Translations under genes and position numbers: made by a program | In this document: positions 1 through 12,491 of the stretch, one piece after another | How positions within the stretch are numbered: the first letter of the stretch is position 1 | Layout of the letters: each line of letters opens with the position of its first letter | Assembly: GCA_963965975.1 (NCBI GenBank) | Contig: OZ014412.1 | Coordinates: 9,777,849-9,841,848, forward strand | Source of the DNA: Xestospongia bergquistia | Taxonomy: Eukaryota > Porifera > Demospongiae > Haplosclerida > Petrosiidae | Reading direction: 5' to 3' | Length of the DNA: 64,000 bases | The notes under the pieces: generated by a model | Database searches by the model: none | The model's input: the letters and a program-made list of their open reading frames with translations, nothing else | Told to the model about the DNA's origin: nothing

Positions 1-294
1 TGCTAAATGAATTTATGAAGACAATAAAAGTGCAATTTGATGCTCATATAAAACAAACAAAATTATTTTTTCCATATACTTTGCTATGAGTATTAAAAAT
101 GCACTTGATTACTATAATGGAACTCCTTTGATGAAAGCATTTTACACAACATGTGTTCTACAACATTTAAAACTACAATCACATATATAAAAATTTTGAT
201 AAATACATTGTCATTTATTGATATATTTAGGTTATGAACAACAATCAACCTATAGCTCAAGATTAATTATAGTTTTATCTTGTTTGTTACACAG
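1..294 (+). other. Intron end of gene A (no coding seen)
   Basis: AT-rich sequence with many stops in all + frames, ending in a pyrimidine-rich tract and a cacag acceptor at 290-294. The next exon starts in the frame shared with gene B, whose homologous exon begins at 24087 after the same kind of acceptor. In gene B this intron is about 4 kb, so the upstream exons of gene A are probably well left of the window. Confidence 0.7.
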
Positions 295-3200
295 GAAGTA
301 TTTCAAAGTGGATTGCAATTTGATAGTGATGTATTGGAATGCTTGTCTTGCTTTTGTTCACCTGATTTACATGAGGAACACATCCATTCTGTTAGAATTC
401 GTATAATTTTCTATATTTACTTGATTATGACGAAAGACATGAAACTTTCTTTAGACAATTTTCACTGTCTTCAAGAATATAGTTCGATAATTAACCCAAT
501 GACAAAATCATTTCTAAACATTTGGAATGCTTTTAAAAATTGGGAAGGTGTTGATAAAGAACCTACCATTGAGATGTTCATGAAAAGAATAGAAAATATT
601 CCTGAACTTCACCAGTTTGTCCATGATGTTTTGAACTGCTTCAAAGATTTTGTAAAAGTTACTGGACAACAAATTAGAAAAAGAAATGTCACTTATGATA
701 ATTTGGATGCATTAGATACTCACTATGAGATGTATGAAGCAATGTCACAGTGTGTTTCTAATGTCTTTAGTGAGGTTGATATTGTTTCGAAAGAAGAGTT
801 GTCAGATCTTAAGAGGTACTTTGATAACTGTGTTGATGAGATTTGGAAATTATTGGTTAGGTCACCTAAAAGTTATCCAGAATTAGCTATGTGAGTGTAT
901 AGCAATATAGTTACAATTATGATGACTATTTTTATTAAATAGGTCACATGTTCAATCTGTGTTGACAAAATATTATTTAGAACTTCCTCCAGTACTGGAT
1001 GCACATCTCAAGAAGTTGCTTATACCATGTACGGGTCATCATGAGTTTCCCTCAACTGATGGCTCACAAGTCTATACTGTGATTACTTATCATGCTAGTC
1101 CTACCAGTCAGTTGTCATCTCTTCAATCATTAAAAGTTAGCCTGACAACATTTCTAGAGCCATTGAAAGAGTCATTAGATACTCTTGTTTTCATTGACTT
1201 AAAAGGCTGTCAAATCTTAGAGAAATGCATTAACTACTTCCTAAAAGTATTGTCTACAACATATTTACATAGTTGCCAGTGCTCTCAGACCCCTTTTACA
1301 GACTCCAGCATGTTCACTCTTGATTGTCAAACAAGGATGATTCGACTAAATGATGCTGTTCAACAAGCTGAAACTGTTGTGATATCTCTAATAGAAGGCA
1401 ACACAAGAATGGACACTATTGCTGACATTTTCAACTCAAGTGATCTTATGAGCATTGATCTATCAGTAGAAAATGAGTCACTGCAGCAATATTACAAGTT
1501 AAAGATTGGACATGAGGTCTTTGTTGATATCTCTAATTATTTCACTGCATTTTTTGAACTCTATGCTGTATGTAAGCATATTTTTGCTTTGCAGAAAACA
1601 TGTGTGTTATTTGGTCTAAATGAGTGCCTAACTGACCCCAAAATGATCCATCTAAATCAAATTGCCAAGGAAATTGATGAAGCTCAGAAGGCAAGTGAAT
1701 TGGAGATACAAAACACTCATTTCATTACTTTACCTAATGCTTGTGATAAAGTATCAACTATCAAAGTTATATTTGGTATTGATGACCTCATTGACAATCC
1801 TTGTTTCAATTTATTCTCTCTTTTACAACATGGTTGTCCTCTATATTTCTTTGCTCAAGAGAGAGGTTATAATTTAAGTAATGGTATGGATACGTTTCGT
1901 CAAGAATATCAATTAGTAATTGGAGACCTTTTGTGTGAAGATCATGAAGAATTATTAGCAGTTCTACTTGGTGCTATGCAATTGACTTCTTGTTTCTTTA
2001 ACAAATCGTTTTCTTTTCTTGACCTTTGGACTAGTATAAACAAAATTAGTAATATATCAGCTGCAACAGTTCAACTCAAGACAGTTAATGAAGAAATAGA
2101 TGTTATAAGAACCTGTTTCCTTAGGACAATTGTGAGTAATTGATGGCTGGATAGAGTGATGGATAGATGGATTGATTTATGGATGGACAGACAGCTGATT
2201 TTAATTAAATTGACTACCTTATGTTAGTAATTTAACATAGTAAATGTATTTTTTCTAGGGAGGGCAACAATCAAATGAGACTATTCTACAATCTATTCTT
2301 TGTTCTGGATCTTATAACTTCTTTTGTGATGAATATCATGTTGAGGTCAAATTACAATTCAAGCCATCTTATTTAGGTAAATCAAGTTCTTAATTGCTGT
2401 ATCATTGCTTATGTGAATTATTGCTCTATTGAAGGAAATGTGCCATTTAAAGAGTGGTCTTGTAATAAAGTTGAAAATTTCATTCAAGAATTAACCTTGT
2501 TTAATACTGAAATAGAGTCTAGTGATGATGAAGTTGGTAATACTTTTAGAAGGCTCCAACAGGTATAATGTGTATGGCTTGCTTTTTTCTATCATCTTTG
2601 CCTATATAGTTTAATATAACTGCAATGGAATTACAAAGTTGTTATTCTCAATTGCAATGTCATGGTCATCCACTTTATTTGAAGGCATCATCAGAACAAT
2701 ATTTATTGTGTTCTCAGTATGAACAATTACAATTACTAAAAGACGAAGTATGATGAATTTTGTATAACATTGATTTAATATGTAATACCATATTATTATA
2801 GGTGACAGTGTGTAAGGAGCAATGGAGAGAGTTTGTAAATGTGTTAGTAGTCTCCAGAAAAACGTTTCCTTTGCTGTCTTTTGTAAGCACACAAAAGTTG
2901 AAAACAATTTATGCAAATTTGAAAAAAGAAATCCCAGACTTTGATGACCTTCTGAGAAATATCAGTTTTCTCTTTAATTTAGAATTGAATTCTTACTGTG
3001 TTTTACTCAATGTTAGCTTATTCTTTAAATTATTCATTAAATTAATTCTTCATATTTTATGTAGGAGGTCTCCAAATTTTACCAAGCTAATAGAAGTGAC
3101 ATTATTGAAGGACAAGATTTTCAGCATCCTGCCAAAATAATTGGGTATTTTTTGAGCAGACTTGTCAGTCAACCTGAAGTAAAGCCTTATCTTTCTGATG

Positions 3201-3648
3201 CTGTATTACCAAAACAGGGACATCGTAGAGAAGATCCAATTACATTTTCTTTAATTTCTGCTTTTGATTATTCTAATTTAGACTTGATTCGATTAATATA
3301 CTGGAGTTTTGATAAAAGCTTTCCACTGTTTTGTCAGCTGTTTAGATGTTCATCAAGTACATGTAAAGAAGATATTGAGTTATTTTTTGACAGAATTGAT
3401 CATTTTCCTCAGCCAAAATATCTTGTATTGGGAATCAATTTGATTAGAAATGACTTGCAACAAGTGAGTTAGTCTATATGTGATATTATGTCTAAATGTT
3501 TATTTAGGTCTTTTTGAAAAGAATATCTAAATTAAAAGCTGACATTCACAAAAATTTTCAATATGCTAAAACAATAGAGATCATAATTGTTGAATATTCT
3601 TCTTCAATGATTAGACTTGTACCATGGATTGATACTACTACTAAAGTT
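295..3648 (+). CDS. Gene A, exons before the AAA core
   Basis: Exons by splice signals and alignment with gene B: 295-890, 943-2131, 2259-2376, 2435-2562, 2610-2747, 2802-3011, 3065-3463, 3508-3648. They encode an alpha-helical region with no motif I can name; human RNF213 has a long helical dynein-linker-like arm in the same place, so this is probably the arm. The exon at 943-2131 is the longest. The exon starting at 3065 reads EVSKFYQANRS and then HPAKIIGYFLSRLV, parallel to ELSKYHQADGN and HPAKIIGHFLSKLV in gene B. Introns are mostly 40-130 bp. Confidence 0.75.
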
Positions 3649-6600
3649 GTGAGCTATCATTACACAATTTATAATCTGGACACAAACAACCAGAGTGGTG
3701 ATGTTGCTATGTAGCATCATCCATACATAATAGCACATTAATAATATCACAATGATTGTTTAACTACATGTTTGTTACCATTCTATAGTTTTTGATTTAA
3801 TTTCTTACATTATAAATGTACTCTTAAGCAAGAATATATAATAACTGTAATTATTACTGTCATCTTTTTTTAATGAGTTGATGAGTATTGAGTTAATGAG
3901 TATTGGTTAATGTGTTACACTTATACTATCCTGTACTGATATTAATTATTTAGGACAAAACTGAATTTTCGTCTGTAGAAGACATAAGTGCACACATAAG
4001 AAGGCAAAAAGTGTTTAAACAATTTCAAGTTGTATGTGGACCTCCAGGTGATTAAAGTTCCTGTACGCTTTGACTTCTACAATAAAGTAGAGACATTAAT
4101 TTATATTGCCAAATGCAAAATTGTATACTATCTCATTCAGCTTAATTACTGTTATTCTGTGAGAGTGCCTTAATTCCTTTTAAGTACTGAAAACAATTGT
4201 AGAATATATTGTGCTTTAAATAAAAAATATATATTTTTTATTTAGTAACATATGCAATGCTACTAATAGTATTTATAAATCACATCATATCAAAATTTGA
4301 TGTATAGAATGTATATTTAGACTTTTTCAAACAAATTTACATTAGTTTATTGAACATATATAGGTACTGGTAAGACACATTACATTAAAAAGTGTCTCAG
4401 CTGTAACTTTTATAAAAAATCAAAGACAATTTGTATCAATGAAACCTTTAACAAGACTGAAGTTGTTCAACAATTGAGGGAACATTGTTTGACTACCTGC
4501 AATCTGATACTTTTCTTGAAAATTTCTTTACTTTGGCCTCAAGTAAGAAATGTATTGTTAACATCATTTGTATAATAATATTTTTGTAGGATTTTGACAA
4601 AGAGGAATACAAGGAAGTATTTTATCAACTTGTGGATGATGTAAACTGGTTCTTCTTTGATTACTTTATACTTGGTTATGTTGATGTTCCTGAGACTACT
4701 AGTACTGAGTCAACGTCTTCTGGTTGTCTTTCTCTACCTTTGGTAGCTGGAGTTTCTATGTCTGTTTATGTAGAGGTATGTTTTAGAAGAGTATGTGAGT
4801 TTTGTAGGTGTGATAATCATAGTTTTTAAAATAAATATATTGAGTTGCATAATATAAAATAAACATTTGGTTAAAGTGTTGTTATACTTGAATAAAAACA
4901 TGTTTGGGTAGTGGCATACAATAGTTTAGTCAATAGATTATATTAGGATAAATAAATAGATAGTGACCAATTAATTTATTTAACATTAATACAGAAATTG
5001 TATCTTCATGTATTTACATTATACAGGCACCATACTGGAACATTAAAAATGGTCCTTCAACTGATGGAATGTGTCTTGATTTGTCATTTGAAAAGTTTAT
5101 TGATTTTTTTCCTGTCTTTGGTCTGCTTGGTGAGAAGGTTGTTCCTCCAGTAGAGTTTGATGTGGACAACTATCCTAGTGTACAACTTGTTTGTAAATAC
5201 CTTAATGCATCCAAGAAAAAAAAGTCAAACATTGTCCTTAAAAGTAAGTAATGCCAGTATTAAAAGCTGTACCTTTCACTTTTAAAACATGGACTTTTAA
5301 AACAAGATTTTTCTTCAAATGATTGTCAGAAGATTCTTCAAGAAGCATTTCCACATGAAATTAGAGGCAATAAACTCATGGAAGTGTTGTACTTAAAGTG
5401 AGTGACACATTACTTTACTGACATGCAAAAGCACCAGTAGGTGGCCTAGTATATGTGGAATTTTGGGGTATCTATTAATTTGTTTACAATTATAGCATTT
5501 TAGTACACAAAGAACTATAATAATTTACAAGATTGTTTACAATATAAAAACTATTACCATATGATAACCCTAGAAATGGTAATTTCCACTTTGTCAAATA
5601 AAATATAACAATTATTAATTTTAGATACATGGAAAGGCGATGTTTACTTCTTGAGAAATGTCCACATCTTCAAAACACAGCTAAAATGAGGTCCACACTA
5701 TTTAATATAATGAAAGAGGAAATTGGAGATTTCTGTAAACAATCATTTTCATTGTCCTCTGATGATCATAGACAGGTATGATCAGAACTATTAATTAAAT
5801 GTCAATTGTACTGTTGAGGCTATAATTTGAACTATGGAATACAATGTATATGACTTAAAGTATTGTTTGTCACAGTTTGTGTTCCAAAATTGCATTTAAT
5901 TGTAAAAGTTTAATTTTATAGTGGACTGTTACATTTTTTCTATTTGTTTATAATATTTATCCCCAAGAGTTGTATTGTAATACCATTTTCTGTCTTTTCT
6001 TTAGCTCATATATTATTTCATTCATGCTGGTAGTACCTTCAAATTTCTCTGTACCCATCCAGAACAACTATCACCAGTTGATCATTCAAAACTCCAAGCA
6101 GTTGGAATTGAGTTACCAGCAAATGAGTAAGTTAGAATATAGTAACTATTTTTGAATAGATTTATGACTAAGTTTATTAAAGATTAGTTGAATTGTATTT
6201 TGATATTTTAGAGAAGTAATCACCACTCAAGTACTTCATGATTATATGTCTGCTGCTTTTAATGTTGACAAGACTAATGAAATTAAAGTGATGAAAGAGA
6301 AGAAAGTAATTGTCACAAGAGATTTTGTTCGTAAAATGTTACATATTCATGAGAGGAAGGAGTGTTGTATGCCAGTGGTCATTGAAGGAGAGACTGGTGT
6401 TGGAAAGACTTTTCTTCTTGATGTACTGTCCACTCTTTGGAATGAATCATGGCATCTGCAGTTAAATAAACAAAGAGAAGTTATAAAAGTAAGTGATCTG
6501 TTATGGAATTTCTTAAATATGTTAACTGCTATATTAGAAATTCTTTGTGGAAAAAGTTTCTAAACTAAGAGCTATTGGTTCAAGAACTGATGCATTACTT

Positions 6601-9600
6601 AGAGCAACATTGTCCACGCTACTGACTGATGAGAAAGTACCTCTCGATAATTTACAAGAAATTTTGAGACTAAAAGATCCTGACATACCTTCTATTCAAT
6701 TATATGAAGTTTTGAAGAGCAAGATTGAAACTATTGCATTTGATCCAATATTAGCAAGCATAGTACTACCTAATGACTCCACCTGTGAAAGTGAATTTAT
6801 CAGTTTGCTTGAGCAGGTGCAAAGTGCTTGTGATTTTGAGGTAATGTTTTTAATTGTTTGTGAGGCCATATCTTTTAACATTGGTTTGTGTATAGATAAT
6901 AGCTGAAGTGTTGAATGGTATTCTCTATGGATGTCTAAAAGATATTTTTTACAAACTAACCATTACTGCTAGTAAGCTATATAAGTATACATTAACTGTC
7001 ATTAAACTTTGAAAGTTTATATTAATGTAAATGATTCAAAATATTAACTGACATTACCAATGTATTTAGCTGTATGTTTATGTTTAAATCCTATAGATAC
7101 AAAATCAGATAACATCAAACAGTTCTTCTTTAATGTTAATAAACATGCTGACTCTTTATTAATGAGTTATTATCGCTACTTGGATTATAAGAAAAGTATA
7201 ACTCCAACTAAAGAGTTTCAAAAGCCTGTTGTCATTGTAAATGAATATACTATAATATTTTTGATATCTGGTTTATGTTGTTAGCAATTTTATCAACACA
7301 ATGTGTTTTCACTGCATTTATAGGTGTTTTTAGATGACATACATACTTGCTCCTGTCCTGGGTATCTAAAAGAAATTATCACTGATGGCACTATTGATCA
7401 AAAGGTAAGGTCTTAAATAGAACAACTCTTGCATAGATTCTATTGTGTTTTCAAAAGTTTTAATGTTTTTGAAATTGTAATTCATTATCCTTATTTGATT
7501 ACTCTCCTTCTTTCCTTAAATTGTTAATTGTTACATTCTAACCTTATGTATGTATATTGTAGGGGCAAAAAATTTCTTCAAACATCTTTATTGTTGCTGC
7601 TTGTAATCCTCATCGTGGTAACAGTTTAGCCTCTGTAGAAAAGAAATCTGATGAGAACTGGTTTAGAAGCTCTTATTACGTCCAGTCCCTACCTCCAACT
7701 CTTGAGCTTATTATGTGGGACTATGGGCAATTACAAGTGGGCCATGAAAAAGAGTATATAAGAGAAAAGTTCATTCTCACTTATAATGAGTTGCCATTTC
7801 TTGAATACACTTTTCTTACTGAGAGGATAGCTAAAGCTCAACAATTTATTAGATCTTGTGTCTACAAAACATTAGTCAATAATAAGGTAACAGAAGATAA
7901 GGCAAAGCTATATTCCCAAAGCACTGTTAGTCAACGAGATATTCAACGTGTCTTTACATTTTATGATTGGCTTCAGAAGTGGTTTAAACGACCTACCAAA
8001 TATGACAGAAATGACTTTAGTGTCAGTTGTCGTGCTGTGTTTGTTGCCTTGGCTTTAGTTTACTATTTCAGACTAAATGAACAGTCTCGACAGCAGTTCA
8101 AAAATGAAATGAGTAAAATTTGCCTAGTTGATGAGCAAAGCATTCCAGTCACATTTGAACAGGCTGTCAGTGATGAATTTGACTGGGTAACTGATCATAT
8201 CAATCTTCCCATTGATATTGCCCCAACTGATGCTCTCAAAGAAAACATTTATGCTATAATTGTTTGTACAATGACTCGCATTCCTCTAATTATTGTTGGC
8301 CCACCTGGTTCTTCAAAAATGCTTTCTTTTAAGATTGTGACATCAAATTTTCAATGTCCAATGTCTAAACAAAAGTATGATTCTGACATTCTAATGAGTT
8401 TGGATCCTCATTTTTATCATTGTTCTCATAAATGTACATCAAAAGAAATTGAAACTTTTTTTTACAAAGCTGAAATTCATCAAAACATTTTTGATAATAA
8501 TGAAATAAGAAATTATTGTTGTGTGTTTTTTAATATGGATAGTCTGTTAAAAGATTACAGTTTATGGGACATTCTTCATTACTACTTGGACAATAATAAG
8601 GTTAGATAAAACTAGATAGTTATGTGATACGATGTAGTCTTTATAGATACAATATAATAGTAAAAATTATTTATAACTACCACAGTGGCTAATTTTAAGA
8701 TGTAATGATCATTATATGACTGTTAATGCAGTAGGTTTTGTACATACAATCATTTTGAGAGCACTTTTACTATTTTTTAAAAATATTTTAGGTATCTTTT
8801 GTTGGAGTAGCTAATGCCATTTTAGATACTGTGACATCAAATCAAGCAGTTGTCGTTTATAGAAGTGAAATGTCTCAAAATGACTTGATGCAAATAGCAG
8901 ATTGTTGCCTAACAAATGCACAACCTTCAAACTTGGCAAAAGAGGTTGTTATTGATGGCTTTGTTAAAGCTTATGAATGTATAATAAACCAATATTCAAT
9001 TAACACACTCTTTGGGGTGATGGACTTTATACATTTCTTGACCTATATTGACAAAGTAGCATCTCAAACAAATATTATATCATCAGAAATAGTTGTTCAA
9101 TCTTTGGAGATAAACTTTAATGGATCAAATTACTTTAATGAAATCTTGACAGCATTTCTAGATGTGGTAAGTCCTTATAAACATACAATCATTTGACCGA
9201 GTTATTATATATTTGTATGGTTCATGTTTTAGATTGGCATAAGCCCAAGTCAAGTTCAAAGACGTTCTTTAATAGATATGGTTCAAACAACTTTCTTTCA
9301 TTTCCAATTTTCAGAAGAGACTGGTCGAAACAAATTACTAATTGATGTTAGTGAAGATCACTCAATGATTCGACTTTTATCTTTATTTGGAATATTAATG
9401 AGAAATGAAATAAGAGTATTAGCCTGTTCAAAGCTTCCTGGAGATGATGATGATGGAAAAGTGAGCTGATAAAAAATTAGCTAATGTATATTCTTTTCCT
9501 TTTTGTAAAACAGGTAAATACAATTGATGCCATTAAACAATGTGCTATACAAGGCCAACCAGTTATTATTCTTCAAGCTGAAGAAATCCTAGATTGCCTT

Positions 9601-12491
9601 TATGACCTTTTGCTACAACATTTTACATGTATTCATAGTCCCTCTGGTGACCATCATTATGTTTGTGTAATTAACGAGGGTAGTATTCACCCAACAAGAA
9701 TATCTTCTACCTTTAAATGTGGTGTGGTAGTCAGCAGTTCAGAAATATCTAAGATTCCTTTGTCTATCTTAAAAGGACTTGAAAAACACACTCTAAGTCA
9801 CAAAGATTTTTTTGATGCAATATTGTGTTTTTGTCCTGGGAGTGTACAGAAGTTACTACAATATGCAAAATACAAAGTAAGTCCATTGACTTTTCTTGGA
9901 ATTAATCAAAAAGTTAGTAAAGATTAAAAATGTAAATTTTACAGGCTGCCATATATAAATTATACTTGCTTTGTGATTATTAGTTCATTTAACCACATTC
10001 CAATCAATGTATGTAGTGAAACAAGAGAGCTCCAATATTACACTATATCTATTTTCTATTGTTATCATTTTTCTTCTAGATTGCAACATTTGTTAATACT
10101 TGTGGAGAGTCTAGCTTTTATGGGTTCACTAAACAAACAATCGACTCCTTGATGCTTTCTTTAGCTCCATTAAAAGATTTCAATGTAAATGAAAGTATTG
10201 CAACTCATACATCTCATGACTTTCAATGTGAATGCCTTTCCAATAAGGGTATATTTATTAATTGCCTCCTGAAGCAATGTCATACAACATTTGGAATATA
10301 CATACAGCAGGTAAATGTGTCGATTCTTAGTTGAATATAATAATATTATGTATTTTTCATTTACAAGGGTACTTGTCTTGAGTTTTCTGACATGGTCAGG
10401 TATGTCTTTTCTTTTCTCCCTGGTGATGGTGTTGTAGAAGATCAAGTTGATTTAGCTTCTCACTCTGCTATAATTGACTTTGCAGCACAATCTATCGAGT
10501 CAATGAAAGAAACAGTTATTGACTTTTCTTCTCTGAAATTCTCCACATCTAATCTACCATTCTTGATAATAAGAAAATTGGTTATGACTCACTTATATAA
10601 ACAACTCATTCAAATTATGTCTCCTGAAGCATTGGTACTTCATAGAGAGCATATGGAGAACTATTACATTTGCTGCTACCTTCAGCATCAACATCATTTT
10701 TCATTGGGACAGCTAATTCAAGATCAACACAAATCAATATGTCAAGAGTAAGTTTAATAATTAATGTTTGTAATTTAGTTTTCTCTAAAAGTATTGGATT
10801 GTTATGAATGCGTGTTTGTTAAAGCTGGGATTGTTGTTTTATTGATTTTTTTATAACAAATATCTTTCTTACACAATTCTAGGATGAATACTTTAAAGTT
10901 TAAAATTAAGAAATATCTCTTGTATACACAAACGTCATATGCCATTCTTACATCTATTCCTCCTCACTATTGTTCATTTAATAAATTAACTGAAATTGAG
11001 GTTGCTGGACTAGAAGATCTCTTTCTCATCAACACTGACTTGCTTTATATATATACTATTACTAGTACTAGCAAGCAACAAAATATCAATCAAGTATTAA
11101 CTCAATTCTTTCAATCAGAGCAGTATGAAGTACTAGTATTAGTTGCTAACATGAATGAACTTCACAAAGACTGTATCAGTCATGTCCGATTGTTAATAGA
11201 GGAAATGGAAGCTTTATTTCAATCAAAGATTAAATCAAACAAACTTGCTTACCTTCTTCTTCATTTTCCAGAAAACATGCTTTATAGTTACTGCTATCCA
11301 TGTCTGTTTGAAAAAGGTTGGCAACATATTTATTTGGCAGAAGTTAGATCTGATCATCATAGTGACATAGAAGAATGTTTATCTTCATATTTACTGCAAC
11401 AAAAGGCCAATTTGCAAACACATTCAGCATTGATTGAAAAGCTTAAAAAAGTAATACCAGTATTGAATTCACCTTTACTGACCCTACAAAGCAAGGACAA
11501 AGAAATTCAACAATTAAAAATTGAACTTAAATTGGTCACACAGCAACTTCAAACATCTACCCAAAAAATCAATGAACAACAAATTGAAGCAAAGTTGTTA
11601 TTTGAACAAAATGAAGAGTTGAAAAAGAAGATGTTACAAGAACAGACAAAGCTAGAGCACCAGCTTAATGAAATGTCACAAAGATGTGAGGAAGCTGAAG
11701 AGGAACTTCAACAACAACAATGCCATTGGATAGTAAAGAGAGATGAAATTGATGTCACCCCACAGCTTCTTGGTAATGGAGCATATGGAAAGGTTAGAAT
11801 TGCTTACTTTCGAGGCATTCAAGTAGCTGCTAAATGTCTTCATGAAATAATTTTATCTCCTTATATTTTATCAACTTTTGCACGTGAAATGGAAATAGCA
11901 GCAAGGGTTCGGCATCCTAATCTCCTACAGTTCATAGGAGCCATTCAAGAAGGTAACCCTATCATCCTCTCGGAGTTAATGCCAACTAGTGTGCGTAAAG
12001 AACTTGAAAAATCACCTCTTACACGTCCTCAAATTGTCAGAATTTCCCAAGATGTCTGTGATGCTCTTAACTACCTTCATCTTTGGAAACCCCACCCTAT
12101 ACTTCATCGTGATGTTAGTAGTGCTAATGTTCTCCTTGAACCATCAGGTACTGGTCAATGGAAGGCTAAACTTGGTGATTATGGCTCAGCAAATTTTCTT
12201 CATCAAATTTCTCCAAATAGTTGTGGTCCAGGTTCTCCAGCATATTCTGCACCTGAGGCTGCTTATCCTGATCGCCACTCTCCAGCAATGGACGTCTATA
12301 GTTTTGGGGTGTTGCTAATGGAGATGATTGTCTGTCAACCTCCTCCTCCTACAACAGATGGGAAAAAACGTCTAGCTAGGTCACTTAAATGGTTGAAGCC
12401 TCTTGTTGAAAAGTGCATCATTCAAGAATGGAAACAACGTCCAACAATTGGTCAAGTACTTGCTGATTTACATAAAGCTAGACCTAGTTAA
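295..12491 (+). CDS. Gene A: RNF213/mysterin-like AAA+ protein fused to a TKL-like kinase (5' end outside window)
   Basis: Multi-exon gene on the + strand. In-window product order: RNF213-like mid region, AAA module with GPPGTGKT, AAA module with GETGVGKT, AAA module with GPPGSSKM, post-AAA region, coiled coil, protein kinase, stop at 12489-12491. Exon positions match gene B exon for exon up to the last exon, and splice sites and phases fit, so the gene reads open throughout the window. RNF213 proteins are giant ATP-driven ubiquitin ligases of the cytosol; here the ligase end is replaced by a kinase. ATPase motifs in the AAA3- and AAA4-like modules are altered compared with gene B, so ATP turnover may be weak or lost. 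Seen: motifs, frames, homology to B and C. Known: family role. Inferred: function. Gene models may instead call the kinase a separate gene, but it shares one open exon with the RNF213 part. Confidence 0.85.
3649..3953 (+). other. Gene A intron, 305 bp
   Basis: Intron between the linker-like region and the first P-loop exon. AT-rich, with a small internal near-repeat (ttgatgagtattgagttaatgagtattggtta). A closely similar sequence lies at the same place in locus C (57800-58085). No other feature seen. Confidence 0.7.
3954..6896 (+). CDS. Gene A, first and second P-loop AAA modules
   Basis: Exons: 3954-4047, 4364-4542, 4590-4775, 5027-5243, about 5265-5398, 5625-5775, 6005-6126, 6212-6488, 6538-6840, then 6896 onward. 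The first Walker A, GPPGTGKT, is split by the intron 4048-4363 after its first Gly-Pro-Pro (4038-4047 and 4364-4377), exactly as in gene B. The second Walker A, GETGVGKT, is at 6387-6410 in a VVIEGE context typical of the RNF213 AAA3 module. The acceptor near 5264 is weak and chosen by homology with gene B. Helical sequence follows each P-loop. The first module most likely corresponds to AAA2 of RNF213. Confidence 0.8.
4048..4363 (+). other. Gene A intron splitting the P-loop, 316 bp
   Basis: AT-rich intron lying inside the codons of the first Walker A motif. The same intron interrupts the same Gly codon in gene B (27667-27899) and locus C (from about 58182 to 58495), showing it predates the gene duplications. 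Nothing else recognised. Confidence 0.75.
6896..8600 (+). CDS. Gene A, Walker B of AAA3 and AAA4 P-loop region
   Basis: Exons 6896-6971, 7097-7236, 7324-7404 and the large exon 7563-8600. The exon at 7324 begins VFLDDIHTC: the Walker B of the AAA3 module, with Asp where gene B has the catalytic Glu (VFLDEINTC). The large exon starts with SSNIFIVAACNPHRGNSL, then SLPPTLELI, both matching the RNF213 family. The AAA4 Walker A at 8298-8321 reads GPPGSSKM, with Met in place of the Mg-coordinating Thr of gene B. The aligned Walker B (8515-8570) has lost the Asp-Glu pair (Phe-Asn in my alignment with VVLMDEAGLAE). These are drifted sites in an otherwise open frame. Confidence 0.8.
8792..11408 (+). 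CDS. Gene A, post-AAA4 RNF213-like region
   Basis: Exons 8792-9166, 9233-9460, 9514-9876, 10080-10310, 10368-10746 and the start of the last exon (10883 onward). Contains the conserved-looking stretches SCxGSVQKLLQYAK and GESSFYGFTKQTIDSL (gene B: GESSFYGFVNHTIDSL), QCYLQHQHHFSLGQLIQ-like sequence and FEKGWQHIY. In RNF213 this zone closes the AAA ring and leads to the E3 module. Similarity to gene B stops inside the last exon just after YLLQQKA (about 11403-11408; gene B CLLKQKG at about 37372), with no intron at the break. Confidence 0.8.
11409..11736 (+). CDS. Gene A, coiled-coil linker
   Basis: About 110 residues rich in Glu, Gln, Lys and Leu with a heptad feel (KEIQQLKIELKLVTQQL, then EQNEELKKKMLQEQTKLE, then CEEAEEELQQQQ). 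It joins the RNF213-like part to the kinase and has no counterpart in gene B. A coiled coil between a scaffold and a kinase could bring kinases together for trans-activation; that role is inference. Confidence 0.75.
11737..12491 (+). CDS. Gene A, TKL-like protein kinase domain
   Basis: About 250 residues with every key catalytic motif: glycine loop GNGAYGKV (11772-11795), ATP-anchoring Lys in VAAKCLHE (11832-11834), HRDVSSANVLL catalytic loop (Asp 12111-12113, Asn 12126-12128), DYG in place of DFG (12177-12185), APE (12249-12257), DVYSFGVLLMEM, and a C-lobe Arg in KQRPTIGQVL. The RHPNLLQFIGA and DVYSFGVLL phrases and the absence of the tyrosine-kinase HRDLAARN loop fit the tyrosine-kinase-like Ser/Thr group. 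All residues needed for activity are present, so this is probably a working kinase. It ends five residues after the C-lobe. Confidence 0.9.

Noticed and set aside
11409-12491. Kinase as a separate gene downstream of gene A
   Set aside because: It lies in the same uninterrupted exon as RNF213-like sequence, with no stop, promoter-like gap or splice acceptor between them; kept as a fusion, to be confirmed by cDNA.
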